Positions 18,532 through 27,177 of a stretch of 64,000 nt of DNA are shown piece after piece. The notes beneath the pieces were generated by a model, which ran no database searches, was not told where the DNA came from, and saw only the letters and a program-made list of their open reading frames with translations. Source of the DNA: Sphingobacterium tabacisoli (GTDB lineage Bacteria; Bacteroidota; Bacteroidia; Sphingobacteriales; Sphingobacteriaceae); the NCBI RefSeq assembly GCF_017908035.1, contig NZ_JAEQMU010000006.1, forward strand, positions 370,804-434,803. Reading direction: 5' to 3'. The translations under genes were made by a program, and so were the position numbers. Each line of letters opens with the position of its first letter. The stretch's first letter is position 1.

Positions 18532-18561
18532 CAAATATACTATTTTGTTACAAAAGTCAAA
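18532..18561 (-). promoter_or_regulatory. Promoter of the exbB-exbD-tonB operon
   Basis: On the minus strand a TTG (18560-18558, within TTTGAC) is followed after 18 nt by TATATTTG (18539-18532), an exact TAnnTTTG. This fits the Bacteroidota sigma-70 consensus. The leader to the exbB ATG is about 90 nt. Confidence 0.7.
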
Positions 18562-18839
18562 TTTTTTAGCATTTAATTTTATACTCTTTATAAAATGTGC
18601 TTGACAGATGAGCATCAGCGGCAATCATATCCTCAATACACACATAAATTAAATGTTTCCATCTTGTGAATATTATGCAATAAAAACTATTTTTTTTTTG
18701 ATATGCAAATTAATAAATAGTTAACTCACAAAAATAAGTAAGCTATCACTTACTTTGCTTGTTACAACATATTTGCAGGTTAGTGCACTTTAAGCCTCTA
18801 ATCTCCTTGTACTAACGCATTTATAAAGCAAAAATTGCC
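18562..18839. other. Gene-free stretch upstream of the Ton operon
   Basis: AT-rich sequence with no supported gene. It contains a 7-bp inverted repeat AAGTAAG-N6-CTTACTT (18736-18755), followed on the minus strand by a T-rich stretch. This may be a weak terminator for the SUI1-like gene. Nothing else was recognised. Confidence 0.4.
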
Positions 18840-19187
18840 TTAACCACCAACTTGTTTCACACTATACCCCGCGGTCGTTAAAATTTCAAAAACTTTCTGC
18901 TTAAAATCCCCTTGTATCAAAATCTCTCCGTCTTTTGCTGTTCCCCCCACGCCGCATTTCTGCTTTAACAATTTAGCGAGATCCTGAAAATCGGATTCTT
19001 TCCCTATAAATCCCTCAACCACTGTTACAACTTTGCCTTTCCGAGATTTACGATCTAAAAGAACTTTCAATTTTTGCTTCTCTTTCGGCAATGTCTCCAT
19101 TTCCGTCTCTAATTCTTCATCGTAGGCAAACGAGCTATCTGTTGAGTAAACGATACCTTCGTACCGTTGCTTTTTTTGCTTTGACAT
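18840..19187 (-). CDS. SUI1/eIF1-family translation factor (YciH-like)
   Basis: A 115-residue protein whose C-terminal 75 residues match the SUI1 fold: DRKSRKGKVVTVVEGFIG, then LKQKCGVGGTAKDGEILIQG and the closing GYSVKQVGG. Family members in bacteria (YciH) resemble eIF1 and are thought to affect start-codon fidelity, though they are not essential. The charged N-terminal 40 residues look flexible. It is probably cotranscribed with the lipid kinase gene, 68 nt upstream. Confidence 0.9.
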   Translation of the reverse strand: MSKQKKQRYEGIVYSTDSSFAYDEELETEMETLPKEKQKLKVLLDRKSRKGKVVTVVEGFIGKESDFQDLAKLLKQKCGVGGTAKDGEILIQGDFKQKVFEILTTAGYSVKQVGG

Positions 19188-19255
19188 TGTCTTATAGTAT
19201 TAAGTAACGAGTGACGAGTGATTAGAATCTCTAACTCTCTAACCCCTCAACCCTT

Positions 19256-20134
19256 CTAACATATTATCTTCAATGAACTTGGTTTTACCTCTATTTTAAG
19301 ATTTCCGGTTAAGGCCAATGGCTCGCCATCGACATGCACAGGACCGGTATCATCCCGCTCGATCAATATATTGCGCCCCGGAATAATCTCAACATACTCG
19401 GACTGATCTGCAGATCGATTAAAAAGGTGATACACCATCATCGGCAGGATATACAAGGGAAATTTATGCACGATACACACATCTAACACCCCGTCACTTA
19501 CAGATGCATTGGGTGCTATATAAGCGTTATTACCGTATTGTGGCGAGTTGGCAACAGAGATCATAAAAGCTTCCCTTTCATATTTCTTACCATCTATGGT
19601 TAAGGTATAGTGACAGGGCTTGTATTTTCCTAAGACATTGATCACAGATCTTAAATAACCGATGGGTCCCCGGATGGAGTCATTTGCAAATCGGTCACTC
19701 ACTGATGCATCAAAACCCAGCCCCGCAATATTAAAAAAAGGCTTATCATTGATTGTCCCACAATCCACGTCAACCGTTTCAAACCGATTTAAACGACGAA
19801 TAGCAGCAGTTTCATTCATAGGAATCCCTAAATAGAGTGCCAGCCCATTACCCGATCCCTCGGGAATAATCCCCAGAGGAACTCCCGACCCTATCAGTGC
19901 CGACCCCAACTCGTTGATCGTACCGTCTCCACCTACAGCTATAACCGCATCGTATTTTTCTTCAATAGCTTTCTTCCCCAGTTCATAGGCGTGATTAGGC
20001 TTGGTTGTCTGCTGAAAAGTAGGATTAAACCTCTTTAAATCAAGAACTTCTAGAACCTTCTTATTGAAAGCCGTTTTCTTCTTTCCTCCCGAAATGGGAT
20101 TTATCACAAAAAGTATCTTTTTTTGATCTTCCAT
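19256..20134 (-). CDS. Diacylglycerol/lipid kinase family protein (YegS/BmrU type)
   Basis: A 292-residue soluble kinase of the DagK/YegS superfamily. Near the N-terminus is the phosphate-binding NPISGGKKK (about 12-20). AVGGDGTINELGSALIGS (about 66-83) is the GGDGT catalytic motif, and IIPEGSGNGLALYLGIP (about 90-106) is the second nucleotide-binding loop. The C-terminal half has the expected beta-sandwich signature GLGFDASVSDRF and a VHVDGEPL close. The lipid substrate cannot be told from sequence. Confidence 0.92.
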   Translation of the reverse strand: MEDQKKILFVINPISGGKKKTAFNKKVLEVLDLKRFNPTFQQTTKPNHAYELGKKAIEEKYDAVIAVGGDGTINELGSALIGSGVPLGIIPEGSGNGLALYLGIPMNETAAIRRLNRFETVDVDCGTINDKPFFNIAGLGFDASVSDRFANDSIRGPIGYLRSVINVLGKYKPCHYTLTIDGKKYEREAFMISVANSPQYGNNAYIAPNASVSDGVLDVCIVHKFPLYILPMMVYHLFNRSADQSEYVEIIPGRNILIERDDTGPVHVDGEPLALTGNLKIEVKPSSLKIIC

Positions 20135-20238
20135 AAATGCATACTGTCACGCTTGTAAAGATAAGAATACATTGCAATTAATAACCGTTCAAATTTTGGA
20201 ATAACTAAAATTAGCTTTTAATAGTTATAAAAGAGTTG

Positions 20239-20246
20239 TAGCTTTG
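20239..20246 (+). promoter_or_regulatory. -7 element of the metK transcript
   Basis: TAGCTTTG matches TAnnTTTG exactly. The predicted start, a few bases after 20246, puts the riboswitch-like sequence at the very 5' end of the metK leader. No good TTG was found at -33. Confidence 0.55.
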
Positions 20247-20257
20247 TGGCGTCAAAA

Positions 20258-20336
20258 AAAGGTGGACTGATTTGCATTTTACACATACAGAGGTAAAAAG
20301 GGAGATTGCAACCACAGAAAAAAAGTGCTAAAACCG
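20258..20336 (+). promoter_or_regulatory. Probable SAM-II-type (long-loop) riboswitch before metK
   Basis: The sequence GGTGGACTGATTTGCA (20261-20276), a roughly 27-nt loop, ATTGCAACCAC (20305-20315), an A-rich linker and GTGCTAAAACC (20325-20335) follow the order and conserved blocks of SAM-II riboswitches as I recall them: P1 arm, CUGAUUU, UUGCAA plus P1 arm, A-rich joint, GCUAAA plus pseudoknot strand. GTGG (20262-20265) pairs with CCAC (20312-20315), and TTGCA with TGCAA. The loop is longer than in proteobacterial examples, like the long-loop variants reported from Bacteroidota. It would sense S-adenosylmethionine and repress metK. The loop GGT (20292-20294) could pair with ACC (20333-20335) as a short pseudoknot. 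Confidence 0.75.
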
Positions 20337-20434
20337 TTCATTCATTCGATTTTTCACTACTACCTGTATTGCCCTTCCCCTAAGATACAACGCGGTCCGC
20401 AGAAGTAATACTATACAAAAACAAATATTGTAAT

Positions 20435-21688
20435 ATGGCATATCTATTTACATCCGAATCGGTATCGGAAGGCCATCCCGACAAAATTGCTGATCAAATA
20501 TCTGACGCATTAATTGATAACTTCTTAGCCTGGGATGAAGACGCCCGCGTAGCTATAGAAACATTGGTCACAACCGGACAAGTTGTACTGGCTGGTGAGG
20601 TCAAGTCTAAAATATACTTAGATGTACAGAAAATAACCCGGTCGGTTATTGAGAAGATAGGCTACACCAAATCGGCCTATATGTTTGAAGCCAATTCCTG
20701 TGGCGTATTATCGGCAATACACGAGCAGTCTGCTGACATTAACCAAGGGGTAGACCGCAAAACGAGACAAGACCAGGGCGCTGGTGATCAAGGCATCATG
20801 TTTGGGTACGCCAACAATGAAACCGACAACTATATGCCTTTAGCATTAGATTTATCCCACCGCTTACTCTATGAACTAGCAGCATTGCGCCGTGAAAATA
20901 AGGAAATCACTTATTTACGCCCAGACGCTAAATCTCAGGTTACACTAGAATATAGTGACGACCATAAACCTTTGCGCATCGACACTATCGTAATCTCTAC
21001 ACAACACGACGATTTCGACAAAGAGGATATTATGCTCGCAAAAATCACAGAAGACATCAAAAACGTTTTGATTCCTCGTGTCAAAGCACAGTTGAAGCCC
21101 GAACTACAAGCATTATTCAACGATGATATAAAATTCCATGTCAACCCTACCGGCAAGTTTGTAATCGGTGGTCCTCATGGAGATACCGGATTGACTGGAC
21201 GTAAAATCATTGTCGATACTTATGGAGGGAAAGGTGCGCACGGAGGTGGGGCTTTCTCTGGAAAAGACCCTTCAAAAGTAGACCGTTCGGCTGCTTATGC
21301 GACGAGACATATCGCTAAAAATCTAGTCGCGGCTGGTATTGCGGACGAGATTCTAGTACAAATCTCATACGCCATTGGTGTAAAAGATCCTATGGGAATC
21401 TATGTAAACACCTATGGCACGAGCAAAGTAAATTGCTCTGATTCCGAAATTGCAACCAAAATAACGGAACTGTTTGACTTGACTCCGTATGGCATAGAAA
21501 CAAGACTAGGCTTACGGAATCCAATGTATGCAGAAACCGCGGCATACGGACACATGGGAAGAACACCGAAAACAGTTACTAAAACTTTCGAGAACTCAAA
21601 CGGTGAGACCAAAACAATGCAAGTTGAGTTATTCACTTGGGAAAAACTCGACTATATTGATAAAGTAAAAGCGGCTTTTGGCGTTTAA
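20435..21688 (+). CDS. metK: S-adenosylmethionine synthase
   Basis: A 417-residue enzyme making S-adenosylmethionine from methionine and ATP. Motifs: SEGHPDKIADQISDA (about 10-24, ATP site), GAGDQGIMFGYA (about 116-127, family signature 1), and GGAFSGKDPSKVDRSAAYA (signature 2). Length is slightly above the 384-400 typical of proteobacteria but normal for Bacteroidota as I recall. It has its own promoter, a SAM-II-like leader and a terminator, so it forms a single-gene unit under feedback by its product. Confidence 0.97.
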   Translation: MAYLFTSESVSEGHPDKIADQISDALIDNFLAWDEDARVAIETLVTTGQVVLAGEVKSKIYLDVQKITRSVIEKIGYTKSAYMFEANSCGVLSAIHEQSADINQGVDRKTRQDQGAGDQGIMFGYANNETDNYMPLALDLSHRLLYELAALRRENKEITYLRPDAKSQVTLEYSDDHKPLRIDTIVISTQHDDFDKEDIMLAKITEDIKNVLIPRVKAQLKPELQALFNDDIKFHVNPTGKFVIGGPHGDTGLTGRKIIVDTYGGKGAHGGGAFSGKDPSKVDRSAAYATRHIAKNLVAAGIADEILVQISYAIGVKDPMGIYVNTYGTSKVNCSDSEIATKITELFDLTPYGIETRLGLRNPMYAETAAYGHMGRTPKTVTKTFENSNGETKTMQVELFTWEKLDYIDKVKAAFGV

Positions 21689-21710
21689 GCAAACAGCAAC
21701 GAAAATAAAA

Positions 21711-21743
21711 AACAGCACTCCAAAAATTGGAGTGCTGTTTTTT
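21711..21743 (+). terminator. Terminator of metK
   Basis: A 13-bp perfect stem (21711-21723 with 21727-21739, AACAGCACTCCAA on the left) followed by a run of T, 22 nt after the metK stop. Confidence 0.9.
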
Positions 21744-21998
21744 ATGCAAAAATGTGTAATCAAATCTCTAATCCGTACACTTATGAAAGGGACACCCTTA
21801 CCGGACAACCCTATAATAATACACACAAAAAGCCTTTGAGTCCGTGTTAAGTCCATGTTGACAGCATGTAAATTCGGAAACAATTCGCTATACTGTTGGA
21901 AGCATCTCGTAGACAGCTGCCTTCTTAATAGATTTTTGATACTATCTATAGTATATTTATACTTAAGGTAACATACGCATAGGTTAGAAAAGCATACC
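21744..21998. other. Gene-free stretch between metK and the DUF58 gene
   Basis: No supported gene. It holds a short perfect palindrome, ATACTAT-CT-ATAGTAT (21939-21954), in AT-rich DNA. No clear terminator for the minus-strand DUF58 operon was found. Confidence 0.4.
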
Positions 21999-23327
21999 TT
22001 ATATCAGCCCCCTCGCCTTGATCTCTAAATACTTATTTATGGCATTTATACTCAGGTCCTCCGGTGCCGTATAGATAGTCTGCAAGCCGTTGCGGGTGAG
22101 TTCTTGGATAATCAGGTTTTTCTCGTACACAAATTTTTCCGCAATAATCTTATTATAGATATCGATTGTTTTTATAGCCTGCTCTCGGGCCAAATCGAAC
22201 AGTTCTGTATTTTTGAAGACGATCACAACCACGATATGGCTCTTATTCAGCATCCGTAAATAAGGGAGTTGCCTATCCATTGCTTCCAAGGTCTCAAAGT
22301 TCGTATAAATAAATATTAACGAGCGCTTATTGATATACTTCCGAGCAAAAGCATATAGTCCTCCAAACTCAGACTCTTCGAATTTTGTTGTAATGCCATA
22401 AAGTTTGTCGGAGATCAGCTTCATCTGCTTATTGTTCCGTTCGGCGACAATATGATTATCGACTTCTTTGGAGAAGGTCAACATACCTGCCCTATCCTGT
22501 TTAAGTATCGCGGCGTTCGAAAGGACCAAGGTCGCATTTATAGCATAATCCAACAGAGTCATCTCTTGAAAAGGCATCCGCATCACGCGCCCCAAATCAA
22601 TAAAGGAGTAAATTGGCTGGGATTTCTCTTCCTGATATTGGTTTATCATCAGCTTATTATGCTTGGCGGAGGCTTTCCAATTCATATGTCGATACTCATC
22701 GCCTTTGACATACTCACGTATATGGTCAAACTCCATCGTAGTGCCTATACGGCGGATGCGTTTAATACCTAACTCAACTAGTCTATCCGTCGTTGCCAGG
22801 AGCTGATATTTACGCATCTGTATAAAGGAAGGGTAGCAAGGGATATCAAGACTGCCCTCAAGCACAAACTTCCTTTCAAAAAGTCCAAGGTGACTGACCA
22901 AAACGTTGCACCTTCCAAAAGAATATACGCCTCGGCTTTTGGGAGACAGTTCGAATTCGATTTCATGGGCGTTATCTGGAGACAACCGTAAAAAAAACTC
23001 ATTCTGCCGCATCTGTAATTGTAGAGGCATCTCTTCCAGTACACGTGCTTTTACTCTAATAGGATAACTACTCGAAACCAGCAACGAGAACGGATTAATA
23101 TCTCCGTTTGACATTTTTTCAGGATACCTACGCTGAATCACAATGGGCTTTTTTGGAAGAAACAGAAAAAATAAATCCCAAACACAAACCAATAGTACCC
23201 CCCATAGTACAACGGTGCATAAGATACGTAGAGGTTCCACGTAAAACGACAGGGCAAAACCTCCCGCCAATCCTAAAAGCAGAAAGAAAAAGAGATTCTT
23301 GACATACAGCTGCCTTATCCACTTCAT
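21999..23327 (-). CDS. DUF58 domain-containing membrane-anchored protein
   Basis: A 442-residue protein. Two membrane helices lie near the N-terminus (about 11-28 and 32-52). A periplasmic beta-rich part follows (about 70-180), then the DUF58 core with EFDHIREYVKGDEYRHMNWK (about 199-218), IYSFIDLGRVM and a vWA-like fold (DYAINATLVLSNAAILKQDR). DUF58 proteins are usual partners of MoxR AAA+ ATPases. It is the last of six overlapping genes; its ATG shares a base with the moxR stop. The molecular function is unknown. Confidence 0.88.
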   Translation of the reverse strand: MKWIRQLYVKNLFFFLLLGLAGGFALSFYVEPLRILCTVVLWGVLLVCVWDLFFLFLPKKPIVIQRRYPEKMSNGDINPFSLLVSSSYPIRVKARVLEEMPLQLQMRQNEFFLRLSPDNAHEIEFELSPKSRGVYSFGRCNVLVSHLGLFERKFVLEGSLDIPCYPSFIQMRKYQLLATTDRLVELGIKRIRRIGTTMEFDHIREYVKGDEYRHMNWKASAKHNKLMINQYQEEKSQPIYSFIDLGRVMRMPFQEMTLLDYAINATLVLSNAAILKQDRAGMLTFSKEVDNHIVAERNNKQMKLISDKLYGITTKFEESEFGGLYAFARKYINKRSLIFIYTNFETLEAMDRQLPYLRMLNKSHIVVVIVFKNTELFDLAREQAIKTIDIYNKIIAEKFVYEKNLIIQELTRNGLQTIYTAPEDLSINAINKYLEIKARGLI

Positions 23328-24331
23328 TATCGAGGAATTTCTACAGATTCTACCAATTGGCGAATAATATAATCGGCCGAAAAGCCTTCCATTTCTTTCT
23401 CCGGGGTAAGCTGCACACGGTGTCCTAAAACGGAGGGTGCCACATACTTCGCATCCTCTGGGGTCACAAAGTCTCTCCCCTGAAGAGCAGCAAAGGCCTT
23501 GGACGCTTCCAATAGCGCAATGGATGCCCGCGGAGATGCTCCAAGGCTTAAATTTGGATTACTACGCGTCTGCACAACAATCTGCGCAATATAATGCAAC
23601 ACATCCTCATGTACAAAAACTAGTTTTGTCAATTGCTGGAAGTGAACAAGTTCTTCTTTGCTCATGACCGTTTGGACAAGCTCTTCTTTATTACCAGCAC
23701 GTTGCAAATGATGCTCTTTCAAAATATTCAGCTCTTGCTCAAACTCAGGGTAATGAACATCCACCTTAAATAAGAAGCGGTCTAACTGAGCTTCAGGCAG
23801 TCGATAGGTTCCTTCGTGCTCAATGGGGTTCTGCGTCGCAAATACAATAAATGGGCTCGTCATCTTGTAGGTATGTCCATCGACGGTGACCTGCTCCTCA
23901 CTCATACATTCAAACAGTGATGCCTGTGTCTTCGCTGGAGCCCTATTAATCTCGTCTATCAAAATAATATTCCCAAATATCGGCCCCTTTCTAAACTCGA
24001 ACTCATTGGTCTTCAAATCTAAGATAGACGAACCTGTCACATCGGAAGGCATTAGATCTGGCGTAAACTGAATCCGCTTGAAATCGCTACTTATGGTCTT
24101 CGCGATAAGTTTCGCCGTTAATGTCTTCGCTACTCCAGGTAGCCCCTCGATCAGCGAATGTCCTCCTGCAAGAATCGATATCAACAGCATATTGATTACA
24201 CGATCCTGTCCTACAATCACCTTTTTGATCTCCTGCCTTACAGCCTCTAACTTCTCTTGTAAAACGGTCAAATCAATTCTGTTTTCAAAATCGGGCAAAT
24301 AACGATCTGTTACATTATCTTGTTCGCTCAT
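23327..24331 (-). CDS. MoxR-family AAA+ ATPase
   Basis: A 334-residue ATPase. Walker A is GLPGVAKT (63-70), Walker B is IILIDE (122-127), and sensor 1 is ATQNP (165-169). MoxR proteins act as chaperones that activate or assemble partner complexes, usually with vWA or DUF58 proteins. It is flanked by the DUF58 and DUF4350 genes and overlaps both. All catalytic elements look intact. Confidence 0.94.
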   Translation of the reverse strand: MSEQDNVTDRYLPDFENRIDLTVLQEKLEAVRQEIKKVIVGQDRVINMLLISILAGGHSLIEGLPGVAKTLTAKLIAKTISSDFKRIQFTPDLMPSDVTGSSILDLKTNEFEFRKGPIFGNIILIDEINRAPAKTQASLFECMSEEQVTVDGHTYKMTSPFIVFATQNPIEHEGTYRLPEAQLDRFLFKVDVHYPEFEQELNILKEHHLQRAGNKEELVQTVMSKEELVHFQQLTKLVFVHEDVLHYIAQIVVQTRSNPNLSLGASPRASIALLEASKAFAALQGRDFVTPEDAKYVAPSVLGHRVQLTPEKEMEGFSADYIIRQLVESVEIPR

Positions 24332-25539
24332 ATCAAATTAGCTTTACTTTTAAATTCTTCTATTTTTCTATTAATATCTTTTACATCCGCTATGGAAAAA
24401 CTATTCCGCGTGCGGCACCCGTGGAGAAAAGAGAAAAGTGCCGTCGTTTCTTCTAGACCTACTGCTGATTTCAGAGAGAGCTGCCGTAAGAATTTATCGT
24501 CTATGAGATCCAGCGTTTCTAAGTGATAGTGATGCCGTATAGCATAGAGGAAATAATCGATTTTTTTATGGGCAATATTTCCGGGATCCCCATTCTCATA
24601 ATATAATGTACCAATGGTCTTCGCAAATTCTTTGGAAAGGTTGGACTCTGGTCTCACAATTTTTACCGCGCGCTGCTCACGCTTGCTTTTAAACAATAGC
24701 AGTACAAAAAGACCAAACAACAATAAATACCAGGCCTGGCTAAAACCCGGGCTGGTTAAAATAACCCGCAAAGGCGTAGCAGACTCTCCGGAATTAAAGT
24801 AATAATCGGAAAACAACACCTTCTTATTCTTAATTACGCTCAAGGCCCGTGAGACGTACTCGTACCCTTCTTCCTGCAATAGGTGATAGTTGGTAAATAC
24901 CTCTGGAACTAAATGTAAATAAATGGCACCCTTACCGTGAGACACGCGAACAAAATTGGGGATAGCTCTTCCTCGGGAATGTAGTTGTCCCAAAATCGTA
25001 CAGGTTTTTGCATTAAGCTTAGAGAAAACATTGAAATCTGAAACTCTATCCAAATAAAGCCGACCTGTGTCCTGTCCCAGCGAGTAGCTGACATTCTTGT
25101 CCGTAGGCACAAACAACTTATACTGCAATGCCTCAACTTTAATGCCTAACGTATCCAGCAGCTCATCGCCGATATAAGTCGAGGCTACAAAAATCTCTCC
25201 TCCAGCATCAGCATAATCCAATATCTTCTTTGCATCTAGATTATCATAACTGACATATTGGTATACATCAACCAATACGGCATTATAATCCAGAACACTA
25301 TCCAGACGATCTACCAATTCATATAGCGTCTCTCCAAAATCTTCATACACGTGATCGGGGCCTAAGATACGAGGCGCCTCATTCCTAAAAACGAAAAGAC
25401 CATAGGGTATTTTATCCTTGAAATTATAGGTTTTTGACCAATTTATGGGGCGCTTTGCTCCAGCATCAATCAGTGCAATACCTATTGCAACAATCAATAC
25501 CAATAACAGCCCTATCCATATGCTTTTTTTCAAGACCAC
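24328..25539 (-). CDS. DUF4350 domain-containing membrane protein
   Basis: A 403-residue protein. An N-terminal helix (IWIGLLLVLIVAIGIALIDA, about 6-25) precedes a soluble part of about 220 residues with a DUF4350-like layout: DSVLDYNAVLVDVYQYVSYD, ILDYADAGGEIFVASTYIGDELLDTLG. A second membrane helix lies at about 269-286 (AWYLLLFGLFVLLLFKSK). A cytoplasmic helical tail with TIGTLYYENGDPGNIAHKKI follows. This tail is typical of DUF4350 proteins in MoxR clusters. It overlaps moxR by 4 nt and the DUF4129 gene by 10 nt. The function is unknown. Confidence 0.8.
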   Translation of the reverse strand: MVLKKSIWIGLLLVLIVAIGIALIDAGAKRPINWSKTYNFKDKIPYGLFVFRNEAPRILGPDHVYEDFGETLYELVDRLDSVLDYNAVLVDVYQYVSYDNLDAKKILDYADAGGEIFVASTYIGDELLDTLGIKVEALQYKLFVPTDKNVSYSLGQDTGRLYLDRVSDFNVFSKLNAKTCTILGQLHSRGRAIPNFVRVSHGKGAIYLHLVPEVFTNYHLLQEEGYEYVSRALSVIKNKKVLFSDYYFNSGESATPLRVILTSPGFSQAWYLLLFGLFVLLLFKSKREQRAVKIVRPESNLSKEFAKTIGTLYYENGDPGNIAHKKIDYFLYAIRHHYHLETLDLIDDKFLRQLSLKSAVGLEETTALFSFLHGCRTRNSFSIADVKDINRKIEEFKSKANLI

Positions 25540-26267
25540 CTCCTTTGAAATTGGACAAACTGTTCTTCATATTTCGTGTAAGATGTTGCCGTAATAGCAA
25601 ACCCTCCAAACCATACGTAATCAAACAGCGCGGCACATGCTAAAAATTCATTCTTCAAGGCAACATTATCCACCTCTTCCATCAGCTCACTATTGGTTTT
25701 TGACTGGTTCCATTTTACAATTCCTTTTCTACCTAGAAGCTGTATATTCATCAGGTGCAGGTAACGAATAGCCAAAGCATAGTTTTTCTGTTGCAACGCT
25801 TCTGACAAGTAGGCATCGACATCAACCCGTAGCAAGTTCTTCTCCACAAAGTCTATCTGCTGCTGCTCTTCCTCTTCATGCTCGTGATGTATATATACGC
25901 GCTTGCGCGAGATAAAAAACCTATATGCTAAAAACACAAAAATAACACCACCAACAACCGCTAATATATTAAAGATTCCTTCATTAAAATTAGTGGTCGG
26001 GGCAGGAAATAGACTTGAAAAGAAAGCCTCAATACGGTCGAATAGCTTATCAAAAAAGCTCAACTTATCTGAAATACTCTCTATATACTCAAATTCTTTG
26101 CTCTGATACCGGGACAGCATAGTATCATAAGAAGGTAAGGTGTCCGCTATTATCATCTTACTCTTAGGAATAGAATCATAATAACCGGGCTTCCAATAGG
26201 TGTATGTTGGCATGCTGTCTGTAACACTGAGGGTATCCACAGCAACCGCCTGTAAAGCACTAAGCAT
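25530..26267 (-). CDS. DUF4129-like single-span membrane protein
   Basis: A 245-residue protein with a periplasmic N-terminal half containing SIPKSKMIIADTLPSYDTML. One membrane helix lies at about 102-122 (ILAVVGGVIFVFLAYRFFI). A cytoplasmic C-terminal half holds a DUF4129-like segment: DAYLSEALQQKNYALAIRYL, then KWNQSKTNSELMEEVDN and a closing FDYVWFGGFAITATSYTKYE. DUF4129 is often found next to MoxR/DUF58 genes. The upstream overlap is 8 nt. A clear signal peptide is missing from the chosen start, so membrane insertion may rely on the internal helix. Confidence 0.75.
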   Translation of the reverse strand: MLSALQAVAVDTLSVTDSMPTYTYWKPGYYDSIPKSKMIIADTLPSYDTMLSRYQSKEFEYIESISDKLSFFDKLFDRIEAFFSSLFPAPTTNFNEGIFNILAVVGGVIFVFLAYRFFISRKRVYIHHEHEEEEQQQIDFVEKNLLRVDVDAYLSEALQQKNYALAIRYLHLMNIQLLGRKGIVKWNQSKTNSELMEEVDNVALKNEFLACAALFDYVWFGGFAITATSYTKYEEQFVQFQRRWS

Positions 26268-27177
26268 CGCCCCTCCTTCCTATCTTATGAATCTTTTCAA
26301 AAACATCTTCTCCAAAACGGAGTTCTTTGGCCGTTTCATAGATAATACCATAGCTGATTACGGATAGCATGTAATAGATGATAAAAAAAACGGACAGCAT
26401 CGTACTTCCAAAAGTAACAAGCATTTTCCCAACATATGTTTCAAAAAAATCATTGTTGAAGCCAACATAATTATATGCTAACAAACCTATTATAACCAGC
26501 GGAACTATACTCATTAGTGTCATTAAAGACCGAAATAGAAAGGTGACTACATAAGAAGCTAAACCATATTCACCGATTTTGTCTTTTAACATCGAAAAAG
26601 CAGAGGTATAAGTATCAAACAGGTCGTAGTAATTCTCTCTATATAGCATAAAAGCAGTAAAGAACCATAACCCTAATATGGCAAAAACAACCCCGATGGC
26701 AAGACTTCCTACAAGGGGAATCAATGCTGAAATAAATAACGTAAAACTAATTGGAATAAATAGAATAATGCCAACGATGATACTTCCCAATAAAAAACGG
26801 AAGTACTTATCCATGTGATTTTTAAACGACCTCCAGATATCTTTATAAGAAAACAAAAGGTCCCTCCTATCCCTTAACAGGATAAAGTACTCTATGGTAA
26901 ATCCAAACGCCAGTACCCCAATAATCAGCATAAAAACCGCCGCAACCCCAAAAATGATCAGCATATCGACAATCTCACCTGAGCTGTAATCAGCGTTTAA
27001 ATTGAGCTGGGTGGAAATGTAGTACCCGACAAGCAACATCACACACAACGGACCGATCAATAGCCGCAGCAACTCTCGTGATAGGTGTCCCCAAATAATT
27101 TTCAGTAGGTTGATAAAGTCCTGTACAAACTCCCCTACTTTACGCTCGCGCTTAAACTCGAATTCGCTTAACTCCAT
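26260..27177 (-). CDS. Polytopic membrane protein of the MoxR/SpoIIM operon
   Basis: A 305-residue protein with about six predicted membrane helices, for example about 41-58 (LIGPLCVMLLVGYYIS), 74-98 (IFGVAAVFMLIIGVLAFGF), 125-150, 152-178, 215-235 and 255-280. It starts with a charged cytoplasmic segment (ELSEFEFKRERKVGEF). I do not recognise the family with certainty; it resembles DUF4013- or YciC-like multi-span proteins only in general character. It overlaps the genes on both sides, so it is part of the same coupled operon. Confidence 0.75.
   Translation of the reverse strand: MELSEFEFKRERKVGEFVQDFINLLKIIWGHLSRELLRLLIGPLCVMLLVGYYISTQLNLNADYSSGEIVDMLIIFGVAAVFMLIIGVLAFGFTIEYFILLRDRRDLLFSYKDIWRSFKNHMDKYFRFLLGSIIVGIILFIPISFTLFISALIPLVGSLAIGVVFAILGLWFFTAFMLYRENYYDLFDTYTSAFSMLKDKIGEYGLASYVVTFLFRSLMTLMSIVPLVIIGLLAYNYVGFNNDFFETYVGKMLVTFGSTMLSVFFIIYYMLSVISYGIIYETAKELRFGEDVFEKIHKIGRRGDA

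Noticed and set aside
20258..20336. SAM-I (S-box) riboswitch as the identity of the metK leader
   Set aside because: GCAACC and GTGCTAA also occur in SAM-I, but the P1 and P4 stems of SAM-I are not found. The order CTGATTT, TTGCAA, GCTAAAA fits SAM-II better.
21939..21954. Palindrome ATACTAT-CT-ATAGTAT
   Set aside because: Short, AT-rich and without promoter or gene context; likely by chance.
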